Notes: generated from the letters alone by a model not told the origin. A stretch of DNA of 64,000 bases from Parelaphostrongylus tenuis (GCA_019055375.1 JAHQIW010007094.1:62001-126000); one strand, 5' to 3'; counted from the first letter of the stretch, positions 12,960 through 25,588 are shown. A program made the numbers and translations.

Positions 12960-14610
12960 GTGAGGAGCACCGTTGATAGGTAGGCGGCGTCGCGCCGTCG
13001 CTCAAGCGGCACTCGTTCGCCGCAGCAGCTGCAGCACTCGTCCCGAAATCTCCACTGGTAAAAACCACCCAAGATTCCATCCTCTAAAGTTCGAGTTGTG
13101 ACTGAAAGCATGACGAGAGTCACAGCTCCAGGATCTGGTAAATCACTGTAAATCTCCTCAGAACTGGTGGTCACACCCTGCATGTACTTCTCGCATCACA
13201 TATGCATCATATCTCCAAAAGGAAAATTCCCAGACCATTGGAGGACATCGCGCACAGTCATCTCACCTAACAAGAGTGACAGCAGGAATCTTCGTAACTA
13301 TCGCTCAATAAGCTAGTTAAGTGTACTCTACAAGCTCTTTACGAAGATCGTCTTCCTACATATATCAAAGATCTTGGATGAAGCACAGTCAGTTAAACAA
13401 GCAGGATTCCATAAGGAATTCTGCTGTTTGGACTATATCAAAACCGTGTCAAGGGTCACTGAAGCCTATTGGGAATACCATATGCTTTTTGTTCTAGCAT
13501 TTATCGACTATGAAAAAGGGTTTGGCAACTCCGAAACGAGTGCAACCTATCGGCGCTCGTCGACCAAGGTGTAGACCCGTCCTATATACGAATATGAGCA
13601 GACTGCTATCGAAACGGCAGCACGAAAATTCTGCCTTTTCTTCGACTTTTCACAATACCCATCGAGAAAGAGGTTTGACAAGGCGTCACTATATCGCTAA
13701 AGCTGTTTACTGTTGCACTACAGTGGATGATGAAGTCACTCGATTGGGTCGAAAAAGGCATACGGATTGATGGGAAATTCCTTTGCAACCTTTGTTCTGC
13801 GGACGACCTCGTCATCTTCTCGGAATGTACAAGCAAACAGAGACGATACTCAAGAAGCTCAACGACGTGGAAAAAAATTGGGGTAAGCATAAATAGGATG
13901 GACACAGTTCATGGTGCGAAGGTGAGCGAATAGAATTGGATGGTTCTTTGCTTAAGGAGATTACCTATTACGTGTACCTTGGACATATAATGAACATTGA
14001 AGACAACATGAAGAAGGAACGAGACAGAAGAAGGAGAGCAGCATGAGCAGCATTCGGGCTTCTCAAAAAAGTCGTTGACCAGGGAGATGACCCCACACTT
14101 CGTGCTCACCTTTCCACTTTGATAGTCCTCTCAACGCTCTGTTATACAACAGAGACGCAGGCTGATGCTACAACCACCTAATAAGTCTGCATATTACTCA
14201 TAGGGCGCTTAACCAAAGCCTTCTGAATGCCAGCGAACACTCACAAGGGCTAGCTCTTTTACTCGTCTCCAATCTTCGAATACTGTCTTATTTTTATGAT
14301 CCAGAACCATATACAATGGTAGCGAAATGCAGATGGGCTGGTCATATAATGAGAAGAACAGGTAACACTGGAGGAATAGAACAGTGAAGTGGACTCCAAG
14401 AGATTGCAAGCGCCCTCTTGAAAAATCACCCAAGCGGACGTGTTTGTGCATCTAAAGATGACAAGGAGTTTAGATTCACGGAATGTGCCTCGCAAGCATC
14501 ACTATGCGCGAAACAGATCCACCATAGACGACAGTTGTGCGAGAGAGAAACGAATAGACTATGCTGGGGCCTGCACGACCAATGAGGACGAACCATCAAA
14601 GTATTAAAGT
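12960..14610 (+). pseudogene. RTE-type non-LTR retrotransposon, decayed reverse transcriptase
   Basis: Successive plus-strand frames give RTE motifs in order: MTRVTAPGSGKSL (usually APGPD), then SVLYKLFTKI, then the palm segments QAGFHKEFCCLDYIKTVSRV, FIDYEKGF and NLCSADDLVIFSE (the F/YADD box with the first residue changed), then EERDRRRRAA, the C-terminal AKCRWAGHIMRRTG, and a final CWGLHDQ stop. Many frameshifts and stops make it inactive. The endonuclease half is absent, so it is 5'-truncated as usual for RTE copies. The junction with the hairpin element at 12955 marks the left edge. Confidence 0.9.
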
Positions 14611-15290
14611 AGTTAAGTATTTCCTCAAAACAAAATCGCGCGCTACTGCGATGGCGCTGCGCGATCGATCGACCGCGCCGCCTATTTCACAGTCAATCAC
14701 ACATCTATGTCAACAAGAAATGAGCGTTAAGTGTGAATTTCAATCCTCTTTTAGCTGCTACGCGGATAAGAGGACGTTTCTAGGAAAGAAACACAGTGTT
14801 GGAATCATCAAGATTTAAGCTATTGAATGATTGCTAAAAGTCTAAGGGAAAAGCTTGCTTTAGCGATAAACGCGCCGAGTGTGAACTCGATTTTAATTCG
14901 CTACTGCGGCGCAATAAAAAGTTTCGAGTGCAGTATTGAAAGCATTGAGATTTGAGCCGTCAATTGATTATTGGAAGGCTGAGAAAAAACAATGAATGCC
15001 TTGTTCCCAAGGATTTAGAAATGGATTTAGACCGACTTATACCAAAAAGTGCCATATTTCGAAAAGATTTTCACTTCATCAAGACGGGTTTTGCCTTTTT
15101 CAGATCACTTTCGTTAGAAACTCACCTAAAAAACGGATGAAACATCCTTCTCAGCCGGTATTGAATTTGTAGTGCTCGTGATGTGAGTATAAATGAAATC
15201 ACATGCAGTACAACTGGATATATCGAGGCGATAACTACAAATGCAGGCGAACACGAGACGTTCGTCATTTTGGCTCACTGAAAAAAAAAG
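14611..15290. other. No gene recognised
   Basis: A short GC-rich patch around 14635-14690 (GCGCGCTACTGCGATGGCGCTGCGCGATCG) and another CGCGCC word at 14870 stand out from the AT-rich surroundings. Two short open frames on the plus strand show no motif. Confidence 0.4.
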
Positions 15291-15293
15291 TTA

Positions 15294-15330
15294 ATATATA
15301 TATATATATTTTATCTATATATATGTATAC
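15294..15330. repeat. (TA)n microsatellite
   Basis: TA-rich run directly after the A-rich tail of the SINE at 15341-15640, as often found at SINE 3' ends. Confidence 0.9.
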
Positions 15331-15340
15331 ATAAATAAAA

Positions 15341-15640
15341 AGATAAAGGATAAAGCTCTCGGCGTTGATGAATCCCTGAGGGATGCGCCATGCATTCGAC
15401 TTCAATTTTTAACTTCGTTTGAGGTGATTGAATGCATATCTGTCCTTTACAATGACTCGCGGAGGCCTCCCGCTGAACCGAGTCAGTGCTGCTTATCCTC
15501 CCAGACAAGTCTGAGACCTGTCTGGTACCAATTTACCGACCCCGGAGGGATGGATGGCTTGGTGAGCCATGAGCGCGAGATCGAACCATCGACCTCGTGT
15601 GCGACGCAGGGCACCTCTAACCACTGCGCCACATGCGCTC
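15341..15640 (-). repeat. SINE family 1, full-length tRNA-derived copy
   Basis: The minus strand begins GAGCGCATGTGGCGCAGTGG (A box) and carries GGTTCGATC (B box) about 55 nt in. Terminal GAGCGC pairs with GCGCTC to close a 70-nt tRNA-like head. A body of about 230 nt follows (GGTCGGTAAATTGGTACC, GGGAGGATAAGCAGCACTGA, CCTCAAACGAAGTTA, GCGCATCCCTCAGGGATT), ending in an A-rich tail GATAAAGGATAAAGC. It is nearly identical to the 26018-26316 copy, so it is relatively young. Confidence 0.9.
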
Positions 15641-16659
15641 TATATGTATACATATATATACATATATGTAGATATATGCTCCTTTTGTGACATTCCTCAG
15701 ATAATGGTGACGAAAACAACGACTAAAATGTCGCATAACAGAGAAAAAAATATCAGGAGTATAATGGGACTTGCTATGACTTATCACTAGTCATCAGATA
15801 CTTCGAAAAAAATTCTGAATTAACGAGCCAAAAATTCTCGAATGGCAGAAATTTGATCACAGTAAATACATCTGCTCCTGAAGGTTGAAAAAAGACTTCA
15901 TTCCTAATTTTTGAATTTCTAACAATTTTTAACTACGTTCAAATGAGCATGAATTCTTCAAGAATTATGAAATTGATGAGCATTGGAAATTTTATTTCTT
16001 TGCCGATTAGAAAATTGTATACTACAACTGAGTCCGAAGAAGATCAAACTGGAGGAAGAAATGAGGTTTTTGAAACTGTAGCAATAGCTCCATATATGAA
16101 ACGAAAATTCACACTGCCATGATCCGTGCATAAAGATCGAAAGAGTCAATACCAGAAGAACGATTTGAATATGAAAGAGCACGCAGAATCATGCTATAGG
16201 AGAATGTTTTCCAAATGTAGTACATTAACATTTCATAACCACATTTCCTCTACCGTCTATGCTCAGAAACGACTTGTTATTCAACTTATCTTCATCAATA
16301 ACTCTGTCTTTTTTTACGATCTCTGCCAGTAAGTTACGAGCTCATTAAAAGCTGTGAGTAAAAGCTGGTTTCCATAGCGATTGAGATTTCGGTTTCATGG
16401 TATTTCTGTTTAGGTTATAGAAAATTCTTAGCAGAGTAAAGTGTTTGTCAGCTTGACCCTCCAAGGCTCTGTAGAAGGCGAAATCTCTAAATCGTCACAT
16501 AGTCAATAAATTTCTATTACAATGACAACTTCATCTCTGCCCGTCAAAAAGAAAAACAGCGATCTGCTCCTCAAAGTTTTATATACTATTCATTCTTTAT
16601 TTATCATCAGGAATTATTTTTAATTCTAGCAGCATCCTTCACAATATGATTAAAGTGTA

Positions 16660-16954
16660 GAAGGTGAAGCTTTTGGCGTTGATCAATCCCTGAGGGATGC
16701 AGCATGCATACGCTTTCAAATTTTTTACCTCTTTGAGGTGACTGAATGCATAACTGGCTTTTGACGCGCGGTGGCCTACCTACCGCTCGATCGAGTCGGT
16801 GGTGTTCATCCTTCTAGACAAGTTTGGGTCCAGTCTGATACCAATTTACCGGCCTCGAAGTGTTGGATGGCTTGGTGGGGCCATGGGCGTGGATGGAGTC
16901 TATCGACGTCGCATGCGACACAAGACATCTGTAACCACTGCGCCACATGCGCTC
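16660..16954 (-). repeat. SINE family 1, diverged full-length copy
   Basis: Same layout as 15341-15640: GAGCGCATGTGGCGCAGTGG head, body and tail. There are roughly 15-20 percent substitutions, and the B-box region is altered (ATAGACTCC), so the promoter is probably dead. Confidence 0.85.
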
Positions 16955-17860
16955 TTTTGAATAGTGTAGTAATGCTGATGATAATAATAGTATAAAAGCA
17001 TTAGTAATAATAGTGACAACATTTTTGAAGAAGAAGAAAGAGAAACCAATGATAGAGATAAGGATTAGATTGGGAATAAAAACGACTGAGTAGATCCCAA
17101 AAAGAAATCTCAGAATACTTCTTCTTGATCGCTATGGACTCGGAGGCGCATAAATTAGATGTTTTCTTCACAAAAAGTACTCTAACTCGATATAAACACT
17201 TGCGCTACTACATCATAAAGCGGACTTTTTGAGATGAGCCAGGAAACATGAATGTGTGGTGTTTGTCATATGAAAAAATATCACTAGTTTTAGAATCACA
17301 GCGTTCTCCCACGTGACGGTTCACGGACTTCTCAGTCTATTCTTCAGGACTTTACGAGTATAATACTCTCTGTCCCACTTAGTAACAAAAATGTCAAAAA
17401 ATATCTTCGATAGAGGCATATAAACATTACTTTGCGAAATGTCATTGCTTTAGAAAATGAAGGCAAACCACTATCTTCCACACAGGAGGAGATTAATCAT
17501 ATCTTATGTCCTCTGAGAAAAGCCGAGAAATAAGAAAGGTTATTTCAATCGTCCCAATGTGATAAAGAATAGAGCATGTAATTTAGTAGAAAATGACTAA
17601 AGCGCTCAGAAATAATTTCATAAACAGCTAATCTATAGACATTCAAAACAACACTTGAGCTAAGAGTTATACTGATTAGTTTTACTTAGTTGTGCTACTA
17701 TTTACCGTACACTTTTTCTCATTCAAAACTGCTCGTAATGATTAATAGCTTTTGTGCTTGGCATTTGTTCTGCGTGTGTATCAAAATGTAATGGGTAGTG
17801 TAGGATGAAGGCTCATTTTATAGTAGTCTCCTAGTTCCTTGTTTTTCCATTTGAGACACG
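16955..17860. other. No gene recognised
   Basis: AT-rich sequence without a long open frame, repeat family or splice-flanked exon that I can recognise. Confidence 0.4.
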
Positions 17861-17864
17861 AGGT

Positions 17865-17950
17865 TTTTAGAATATTAATTATTGAAAACAGCTGACGTTT
17901 CGGCGGTTTCGCCTTCTTCCCAGTATAGAAAGATCAGGTTGGTGTCTTAG
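17865..17950. repeat. Fragment of a GTTTCGGCGGTTTCGCC-type element
   Basis: GACGTTTCGGCGGTTTCGCC followed by AGATCAGGTTG recurs as GACGTTTCGACGGTTTCG plus AGATCAGGTTG at 27930-27990. Non-coding; probably the end of a dispersed MITE. Confidence 0.55.
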
Positions 17951-18803
17951 GTTGAAAATGAGTTTGTTTTCATTCGAAAACATTACGAACAGTAACCCAT
18001 TCCACACCACAAGAAGTCATGCTGCAGCATATAATTTTTTACGAAAAATATTAAAGAACCTGAAGGTTTTTGAAAGGTTTCGTGACGATATTTGTGTACA
18101 TTGAGTAAGCTCAGTCTCCTGGGCAATTGCGGTGCTCAACGGAAGCGTATGGGATTTATCTCATATAGATCACTCTGACCAAGTTACTCCGTAATTAATG
18201 AGATTGCAGGTGACGCAAATAATTGTGAATGGTCATAATTGAACGTTTACACAGTAGTCAGTCATATGCCACCGAAAATGTTTAGAAGAGAAGTAAGAAA
18301 AAACAGCGACAATGATAGCGAGTTAGAAGAGAATTGTGGTTAATAACATGAGAAATTTCATTACTCTTTGAGGAAGTTGACGCGAATTTCGTGTTAATAT
18401 CTCATAATACATTATGTTGCCAAAAGGACCTAGAATTAATTTTACTAGGATAGTGTAAACATAAATTGCATGGGAAATGAACTTCACGTTCTCAAGAAGT
18501 TATTACAGTTACTTCTTAGAATAAGTTAGCCGCTGACGGGATTCAGAAATGTGAATGAGGACTGCTTGAATTAGTGCACTGCAGTGCTAAACAAATGTAG
18601 AGAGAAGATTTCAAAGGCATCGGTGTTTATTTTGAATGCTTCTCGAATGGCGTTTGAGGACAGATTCAGAAAAGAATCCATCCCAAACCATAACGAGGTT
18701 CATAGATACAGGCAAAAGATCGCCTTTTTGCTTAACTTAGTCTGTTTCAACAATCTGCCTTCTAACAATGATATTTTAACTTAACCTAAGACTTTTGGTA
18801 AGG

Positions 18804-19315
18804 ATATAACGCTCTGATCCGTTAGAAGTATTGCTGTACAGTTGGCCTGTTTCGTCCTAACGGGACTCATCAGTACCACCCTCTCTCGGTTCAGCCGATC
18901 TCTTGAGGCTAAATAATTCTCTATAAAGGAATTGACGCCGGAAAAAGAATCACCGTAAGTCAGATGATGGAGTTAACTGACATTGTGGTGGCCGGCAGTA
19001 GAGCTTGTGACTTTTACAATAAATCATCTCATATGTATGATATATCATGTGGTATTTATGATATGTATGATATATTATATCATGTGCATGATTAATTGTA
19101 AAAGCCACAAGCTCGACTGCCGATCACCACATTGTCAGGTATTTCCATCATCTGACTTGCGGTGATATTTCACTCGGCGTCAATTCCTTTATGGAGGATC
19201 ATCTAGCCTCAGAAGATCGGCTAAACACAGGAGGGTGCTACTCCTCTGATGAGTCCCGCTAGGGTGAAGCAGATGCCTGTATAGCATTAGACCTAACGGC
19301 TCAGGACATGTTATA
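18804..19315. mobile_element. Foldback element, family A (arms about 220 bp)
   Basis: The left arm (18804-19028) and the reverse complement of the right arm (19089-19315) share GACTCATCAG, AGCCGATCT-TTGAGGCTA, AAAGGAATTGACGCCG, AAGTCAGATGATGGA and GCTTGTG-CTTTTACAAT, at roughly 80 percent identity by eye. The 60-base loop is made of ATGTATGATATATCATG-type words. It has no open frame for a transposase, so it is a non-autonomous inverted-repeat element. A related copy is at 49720-50073. Confidence 0.9.
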
Positions 19316-19429
19316 ACTTTGTCAGATTATATAGTTTTAAGCGCCTCTGTAAAAAAAGCGGTCGAAGGGAGAGGTGTGACCTAAGACAATATCCACAAAT
19401 TGCAGTGATGAAAGAAATAATGCTTTCAG

Positions 19430-19650
19430 TGTTCATCAATCCCTGACCCGCCATACATACACTTCTTTAGGCAACGTTAGAGATGTAGAATGCATATATG
19501 GTTATAACACTGACTTTCGGTGGCCTACAAATATATCAAGTCAATTCTGCAGTCCTTTCGAAAAGGTATCAACATGCCTATCCTAAAAGATTAAAGGCGT
19601 GCTGGGTCTCCAGCACTGCATCGAGACAAGGATCACGTTTTATTTCATGG
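19430..19650 (-). repeat. SINE family 1, heavily decayed copy
   Basis: TTTCAGTGTTCATCAATCCCTGA, AGAATGCATAT and GGTGGCCTAC occur in the order and spacing of the SINE body, but the head is unrecognisable. Confidence 0.4.
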
Positions 19651-20635
19651 CGACTTCAAATACTACTCTGAAACGCATCTCGCAGTATTGATATTATAGA
19701 AGAAACACGGTCATTTCGAAATGAAATTGAAAGAGATCACGAATAGCACCAGTATTGAAAGTATGTAAAAGGTGGCCACGGTAGAAGTGGTTTTGTTATA
19801 CTTCTGCAGAGAAATCTCTCTATTGGGAAGAATTACTACTAGGAGGTTATAGAAAAACTTCTGTTGTGTTGCTCGAAAAAAAATTCTAACCCATGTATCT
19901 TGTGCGAATTGAGCTGATCAGAAAGTTTGTTTTCTTACACATCAAGCGATATTTTCTTTGCCTACACAGCCTCAGAATGGAGCTATCCAGGTAAGAAATT
20001 TCTTCGCTGCTCCACTCTAAAAATTAGGTGTCAGCCTCACACAGTAAGCGCGACAAAGACTCATTTGGTAGGTTTGGGATTGGAGGTTTCGAAGCTTCTA
20101 CCCACGGATTTGGTGCTGAGAGACTGGCACTTAATCCGTTCGGCGGAGCACTTCTGGAGAGGCAAGATTTTGCAAAATGTTCCCAAAATTGAGCGAACTC
20201 TTCAAATTCACCCAAATGTTAGGATCGCGAATTCTGACGCGGAACTGTTATGCTGTCGAATACGTGACTGAATAGTCTTGATGTGATAGGAGACTCCTCG
20301 ACATTAATTCATTTTTCGCTTGAGCTTAATTAATGTGCAAATAAAATTTTTTATGCTTTTTGAAAGTACGACAGCAGATTTCTACACCTATTTGCCGTAG
20401 TGTACTAGTAAATTGACGACTCTGCTTAGTTGCATACGATTCCGTTCGAGCTGTTACTTTACATATCCAACCACTTGATTTCTATTCGAGAAGTTGAAGT
20501 GGCGTTTCGCAAGAAGTTGTGAAGCTGGGTCATGTCTCATATCCAGCGATGTATATACGTTTTTGCATATGGGTTCGCTTTTATACAGGTGAATGTTTGA
20601 GTGTTTTTGAGCGTATGACTGTGTATACACGTAGG
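19651..20635. other. No gene recognised
   Basis: A 114-codon plus-strand frame at 19927-20271 is open with a real ATG upstream. Its composition is unremarkable, and its antisense frame is also open. I see no motif or splice context. Confidence 0.35.
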
Positions 20636-20637
20636 TA

Positions 20638-21201
20638 TTGGTTCTGCAACTAAGTTTCCGAACTTGTACCAGAATATAAATTTTTTCCCATAAAAACAAA
20701 CTTTTTTTTGCTTTACGTAAAATTTTCTTGCCTATAGTTTGGTGCATTATTTCACGTACTTGTCCAACAATGGAGCCGTCAAGGGAAATCATTCGCAACT
20801 TACTGCTTTAGAAGGTTCAATTGGGGCACAATTTCCAAACTGCATTTGATAACATCAATCGCGAAAAAGGCCCCCAAATTGTGGGGGAACTACGGCGTAT
20901 CAATGGTTGACTAAGTTTCATAATGGAGATACTGACTGATCTCTTCAGATTATTGGAGCAGTGGTTGGACAAGAAGAAGTTCCGAGACATCAGTCATCTG
21001 CGTCGAGAATTGATTGGTTGGTTTGAATCGAAGAGTATTGAGTTTTATGAGCGCGGAATTGATTTGTCGCCGGAGCGTTGGCAGAATTGCATCCAGGCAG
21101 ACGGAGAATACTTCAATCAATGTTATTTGATACTTTCGATTACTTGGAAAAATAAACTTTTGAATGTTTGGATCGAATTCGGGAACTTAGTTTGAGACCT
21201 A
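20638..21201 (+). mobile_element. Internally deleted mariner element
   Basis: The inverted ends match: TAAGTTTCCGAACTTG at the left is mirrored by GGGAACTTAGTTTGAGACC at the right. After the ATG at 20771 the frame reads MEPSREIIRNLLL, stop, then VQLGHNFQTAFDNIN, the N-terminal helix-turn-helix region of mariner transposases. A short frame change later, WLTKFHNGDTD follows. It then jumps straight to the C-terminus (LFRLLEQWLDKKKFRD to RWQNCIQADGEYF). About 0.6 kb of catalytic core is missing, so it is a non-autonomous derivative of 564 bp. Confidence 0.88.
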
Positions 21202-22570
21202 ATATGTACAAGCGTATATATGCATGTATGCATGTGATCTATAGAGTAGAAAAAGAGAGAGAGAACGACATAACAAGAGAATTGACTTACAAGATCACCA
21301 CGGAAAACGATTGAGCCGTCAGCTATTGCCACGAAATAAGCTCTCAATGATGTGAAGTGTCGCCGTCAAGCTTACTTACACACTTTTAAGCGGCCGATGA
21401 GAACTGCGTATAACTACGTATTGAGAAATTTAATTCACATAGTATAATTTACTCACGTTATATAAAGTCTCATGGGCTCAAAACATGTTGTCATATTGTC
21501 AGGTTATGTGAAGTTATTGTCAACGTACTCGGGAAGTTCTTGAACACTTAATGAGTAATTTAGCTCTGGCATGGAAATGCTCCATGTAGTTATTAGTTTT
21601 CTACACAATCTGTATTCAACATCTCAGTGTACCAATCATAGACACGAAGGGATACGACCAAATAGTATTATGATTTTCATGATATCATCCAATGTCTTGC
21701 GACAGGTGTTGCAGAATGAATTGAGACAACTGACCGCCCAAAAATATCAAACATCTTTTTCAAACTGTAGTTTTTGTAGTAATCATTAGCAGTGAAATTC
21801 GTCTAAGTATTTCCGGTGCTTTTATTAAATAGGATGCAAACCTCTGATGCTTTATCCTTTAGGGTTTTGATTATGGATATCAAAATGCACTATGTCGTGA
21901 GGGTCCAAATACTAGACAGGATATCGCAAAGAAGGATAGAGTTTGAAATGTAATCCAGTAGCTCAGTCTCAGGTCAACGTAAGGCAGAAATAAAGAACTT
22001 TCTACTGGAAGGATGATGTAGCTCACATGTTAGGCGTAACTTATAGAGTTCAATGAGCGCATGGTAGCTTACGATCAGGGTGAATAGAGGTAAGATAGCA
22101 GGATGTTACTAGGAACTAGGTGCGAGTCAATTATAACAGAAACGAAAATTGTAGTAGATCGCTTGACAGCTTTGGTGACACAAAAATGTTCACGTTTAGT
22201 AATTTGATGTCAAAAGCTTATAAGGAGATCTTTTGTTAGGTTGCTTAGCGCTATTCAGGAGTTTGAAAGGTAGCAGAGAGATAATGGTATCGATCGTCAC
22301 GAAGACGGTGTTGTGAATCTCATCAGTACTTAGCAAGCCGATTCATCGGAAGTTATATAATTGGTGCTATAGTTGCTTGAAATGGTGCACTTTCTGCAGT
22401 CTAAGAGGGAAGCTTTAGCTCAGCTATTCTAGGAATACAAGAAGAATCGATGCGATCAGAATTCAACGACACGCTTGGTAAATCTACAAGTAGCAACTAG
22501 AGTACACATTCACCAAAAGTTCGAAGACCATTATGCTTGAGCATGCACTGAAAAGAATTGATTGGAAGAA
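21202..22570. other. No gene recognised
   Basis: AT-rich intergenic sequence. A plus-strand frame at 21571-21789 has no recognisable motif. Confidence 0.4.
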
Positions 22571-22576
22571 GTGCTA

Positions 22577-23090
22577 GAATCTAAAATTAATGATATTCGA
22601 TAGTTTACGCTGCATCTTTCGCTTCGAGTGTCTTAAGACTACAGCTCAAATTTCAATATGCCAGAGGTTCATTTTTGAGCCACGCATGTCACGTGGTCTG
22701 TTATAAAAGGGCTGACCTACAGAGCCCGATACACGTGTGTTCCACCTTGCCGTCTCGTCAGTCGGGCAGTTACCCTTTCTCGTCTTTTGCCGATCCTGTG
22801 TGGGTGCCCCAGTCCCCACACTAAGGATTAGCGTCGACGAACATTTTACACTCCTATGTCCAATGAATTTATCACCGAACACAGAGTGTTGTACATTCGA
22901 TTGCTCTTGACTAGTATATTCAATATATAATATCTTTGGCACCTACACAGGATTGGCAAAAGACGAGAAAGGGTAACTGCCTGACTGACGAGACCGCAAG
23001 GTGGAAACACGTGTATCGGACTCTATAGGTCAGCCCATTTTAACGGACCACATGACATGTGTGGCTCAAAAATGAGTTCATGGCGACTTA
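22577..23090. mobile_element. Foldback element, family B, complete copy
   Basis: Arms near 22660-22800 and 22950-23080 are inverted copies. GAGCCACGCATGTCACGTGG, CGATACACGTGT and GGGCAGTTACCCTTTCTCGT on the left are mirrored by GGCAAAAGACGAGAAAGGGT, CACGTGTATCGG and CATGACATGTGTGGCTC on the right. The central part carries CACCGAACACAGAGTGTTGTACA. No transposase is present. Related copies are at 26.4, 44.8, 45.5, 56.8 and 58.4 kb. Confidence 0.88.
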
Positions 23091-25500
23091 AGTTGTCTTG
23101 GAAACTTGGTTCGTTAGTCTATTAATTGCTGTTGTTGATAAACGCCAGCAATCATTGAGTTCAGTTATTATTTCTGCGCCTCATTTAAAAATTTATTTTC
23201 GCATTCTCAAAATGAGTTGGTCTGGGAGGATAGAAGCACTCCTATAATTTATAGAGGGAAGCTGCGGCTCATTATTCTATAGCAGTAATTTCCTGAACAA
23301 GCTGTGAAACTAAAGAAGTATTGCTGTGCAAGGAATCGTTGATGGGTAGTTTCTTTCCAAACATTGTTATCTAAAACTTCCTTTTAGATAGTTCAGTAAT
23401 CGGCAAGCAAATCGTCTTCTATCGTTCTCGGCGAATTCCACCCTGAACATCAGCCATACTTAATTACGATTATGGTGGCTAGTTAAAGTCTATGGCAATC
23501 GCCCACGAACGCCTTGGGATGCCTGTCTAGTAGAAAATAACCTTTACTTAACTACCGTACTCTTGGCTAGTAATTAGTTTACGTAGGACATAGGATTCCA
23601 TACATGCGAGCAATTTCTATGCTATTATCATAGGAAATACAGCGGAAGCATGAGGAAGTTACGAGAAATGAGAATCGTCGATGAACATTGAAAGAGTTAG
23701 GAATGAAAGTGACCTAATTAGAAAAAAGATATGGGCACAACCAACTTATTAGAATGTTAGACACTTGGTGATATAAAATGCTAAGCGAGGGTTGAAGGGG
23801 TTTTGAGCACAAATGATGTGCAATATAAGCATGGTCGCTGTTATCTCGCCTCAGCTCGTCTAATATCCAATCTTCCGATTACTCGTCTGTGAAAGCTTCA
23901 CCTGATACAGCGGTTAGCATCGGCTTGTATGTGCATATCTGGTAAAACTGTAATATATATCGAGATTCCAGGTGAAAGTTGCACAACCAGCATTGAGCAA
24001 CACTCATAAAACATTGAAAGCTCGAAAGCTATCATCAACTATAAATTCATAATTGCAGACCGAATAAAAGTAATGTTAAGTGTAATACCAGGTGCGAACT
24101 GCGAATAGCATAAAACTACTAAAAAGGCGACAAATAACTTGGAAAAGTGATAAATATTGAATCAGATTTCGAAATCCCTTAACTTTAGGTGTGCAAATGT
24201 GACTCCTCCGTATTTTTGGTATAGTAATAGTAAATATAAAGAAATATATGAAATAAGTAACAGTACATATAAAGAAAATAAAAGATATGCAAATTTTTGT
24301 TTGAAAGTTCTCATAAAATGCTATTTATTTATATGCTCTTGTGTGCAAAATATTTTATACAATGGTTTATAGGGCTCTGAAGATGACGACTTTTGTGCCC
24401 GAAAAATGCCAATTCATTTTTGCTAGTTTGTAATTTTCTTTAGTAATTTAAAGTGGCTATTACACCTTCGGATTACCATCTGAAAATTTTTTACTATTCA
24501 TGATATGAACAGGAATCTACATATTCTAAGTGCTAATCTGACGGTTGCAGTGCCGGGAGAATAAGGTGGGTAAATTAAGACCTTTTGAACCTTCACCTCG
24601 ACTCTTTATGATGTTTTCGAACGCCGTTTGTAACATGAAGTCGAGAGCGAATCATGCAGCAAAATTGAAAAGTTCGGGCATTTTGATTTTTTTGAGAGAT
24701 TTTTGCAATGAGATTTCATGAACTCAGCATTGTTCAATTGCACATTTCATTTTACACATTTTTCAAAGATTTTGGTGTACTACTTGCCTGTGCTTGCTTC
24801 AAGATTAAGTTCGCTCCGAACTCCATTATTCTTATGCACCGCTTCACAAACATTTTGCCCTACTCGCTATTCGAGCATGAGTAGCAATCAGCTTGCTCTC
24901 ACGACAGCTTCATCATGAAGCAAATATAAGCAAGTTGTAAACCAAAATATTTGCGAGAAAATGCGTAATCAAATAATACCAAAATCAAGCAATTTCAATT
25001 ACGTTTAGTTAGTAAATTTGCAAAGTTCCTACAAATGGTGTTTTTCGGATACAAGAGTCATCATTTTCAAAGTTGTAAAAAACCCCCATATAGAATGCCT
25101 GTTGTCAACGCAGGAGGTTTAGCAAATTGGTGATTATTCAGCAAGTTAACCCCTAAGGGACCACGTGAGTCAATTATGATACACGACTGTTAGAAGGCAT
25201 TTGTCGCTGGAGAGAAGTTTTTCTCCACCTACTTGGTAATCAATCAAAAGCTTAACTCTCTGCGACTTTAGCGATATGCTAAACTCAGGAAAAACTCTTT
25301 CATTACGTCTTAGCAGCAAAAACAAAGCTATGTTTCACAGTCAATTTCTTCGTTTCCTCGATTGGAGCTTCGATATAGCTCTTCACCAGAGTATTTTTAG
25401 TTATTAGATAGTCCAAATCGCGGAAATACCGATTGTGTAATTGGTTTCTTGAAAGATTCTTACAGAACGCCGTAAGAGCAAAAAAAATGATTGCATTTCA
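23091..25500. other. No gene recognised
   Basis: AT-rich stretch. On the minus strand near 24540-24580 the peptide YPPYSPGTATVRLAL weakly recalls the mariner HPPYSPDLAPSDYHL box, but nothing around it supports a longer match. The rest shows no motif. Confidence 0.35.
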
Positions 25501-25523
25501 AGCCTAAAATATCACACCGCCTA

Positions 25524-25588
25524 TTGGACGTCATAGGTGGTGCCCATTGGACGTCATAGGTGGTGCCCACTGGACGTCATAGGTGGTT
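25524..25588. repeat. 23-bp tandem repeat, 2.8 copies
   Basis: The unit TTGGACGTCATAGGTGGTGC plus CCA is repeated three times almost exactly; each unit contains the word GACGTCA. Flanks are unrelated AT-rich DNA. Confidence 0.95.

Noticed and set aside
24480..24600. Mariner fragment on the minus strand (YPPYSPGTATV)
   Set aside because: Only one short box resembles mariner; neighbouring frames do not continue the family.
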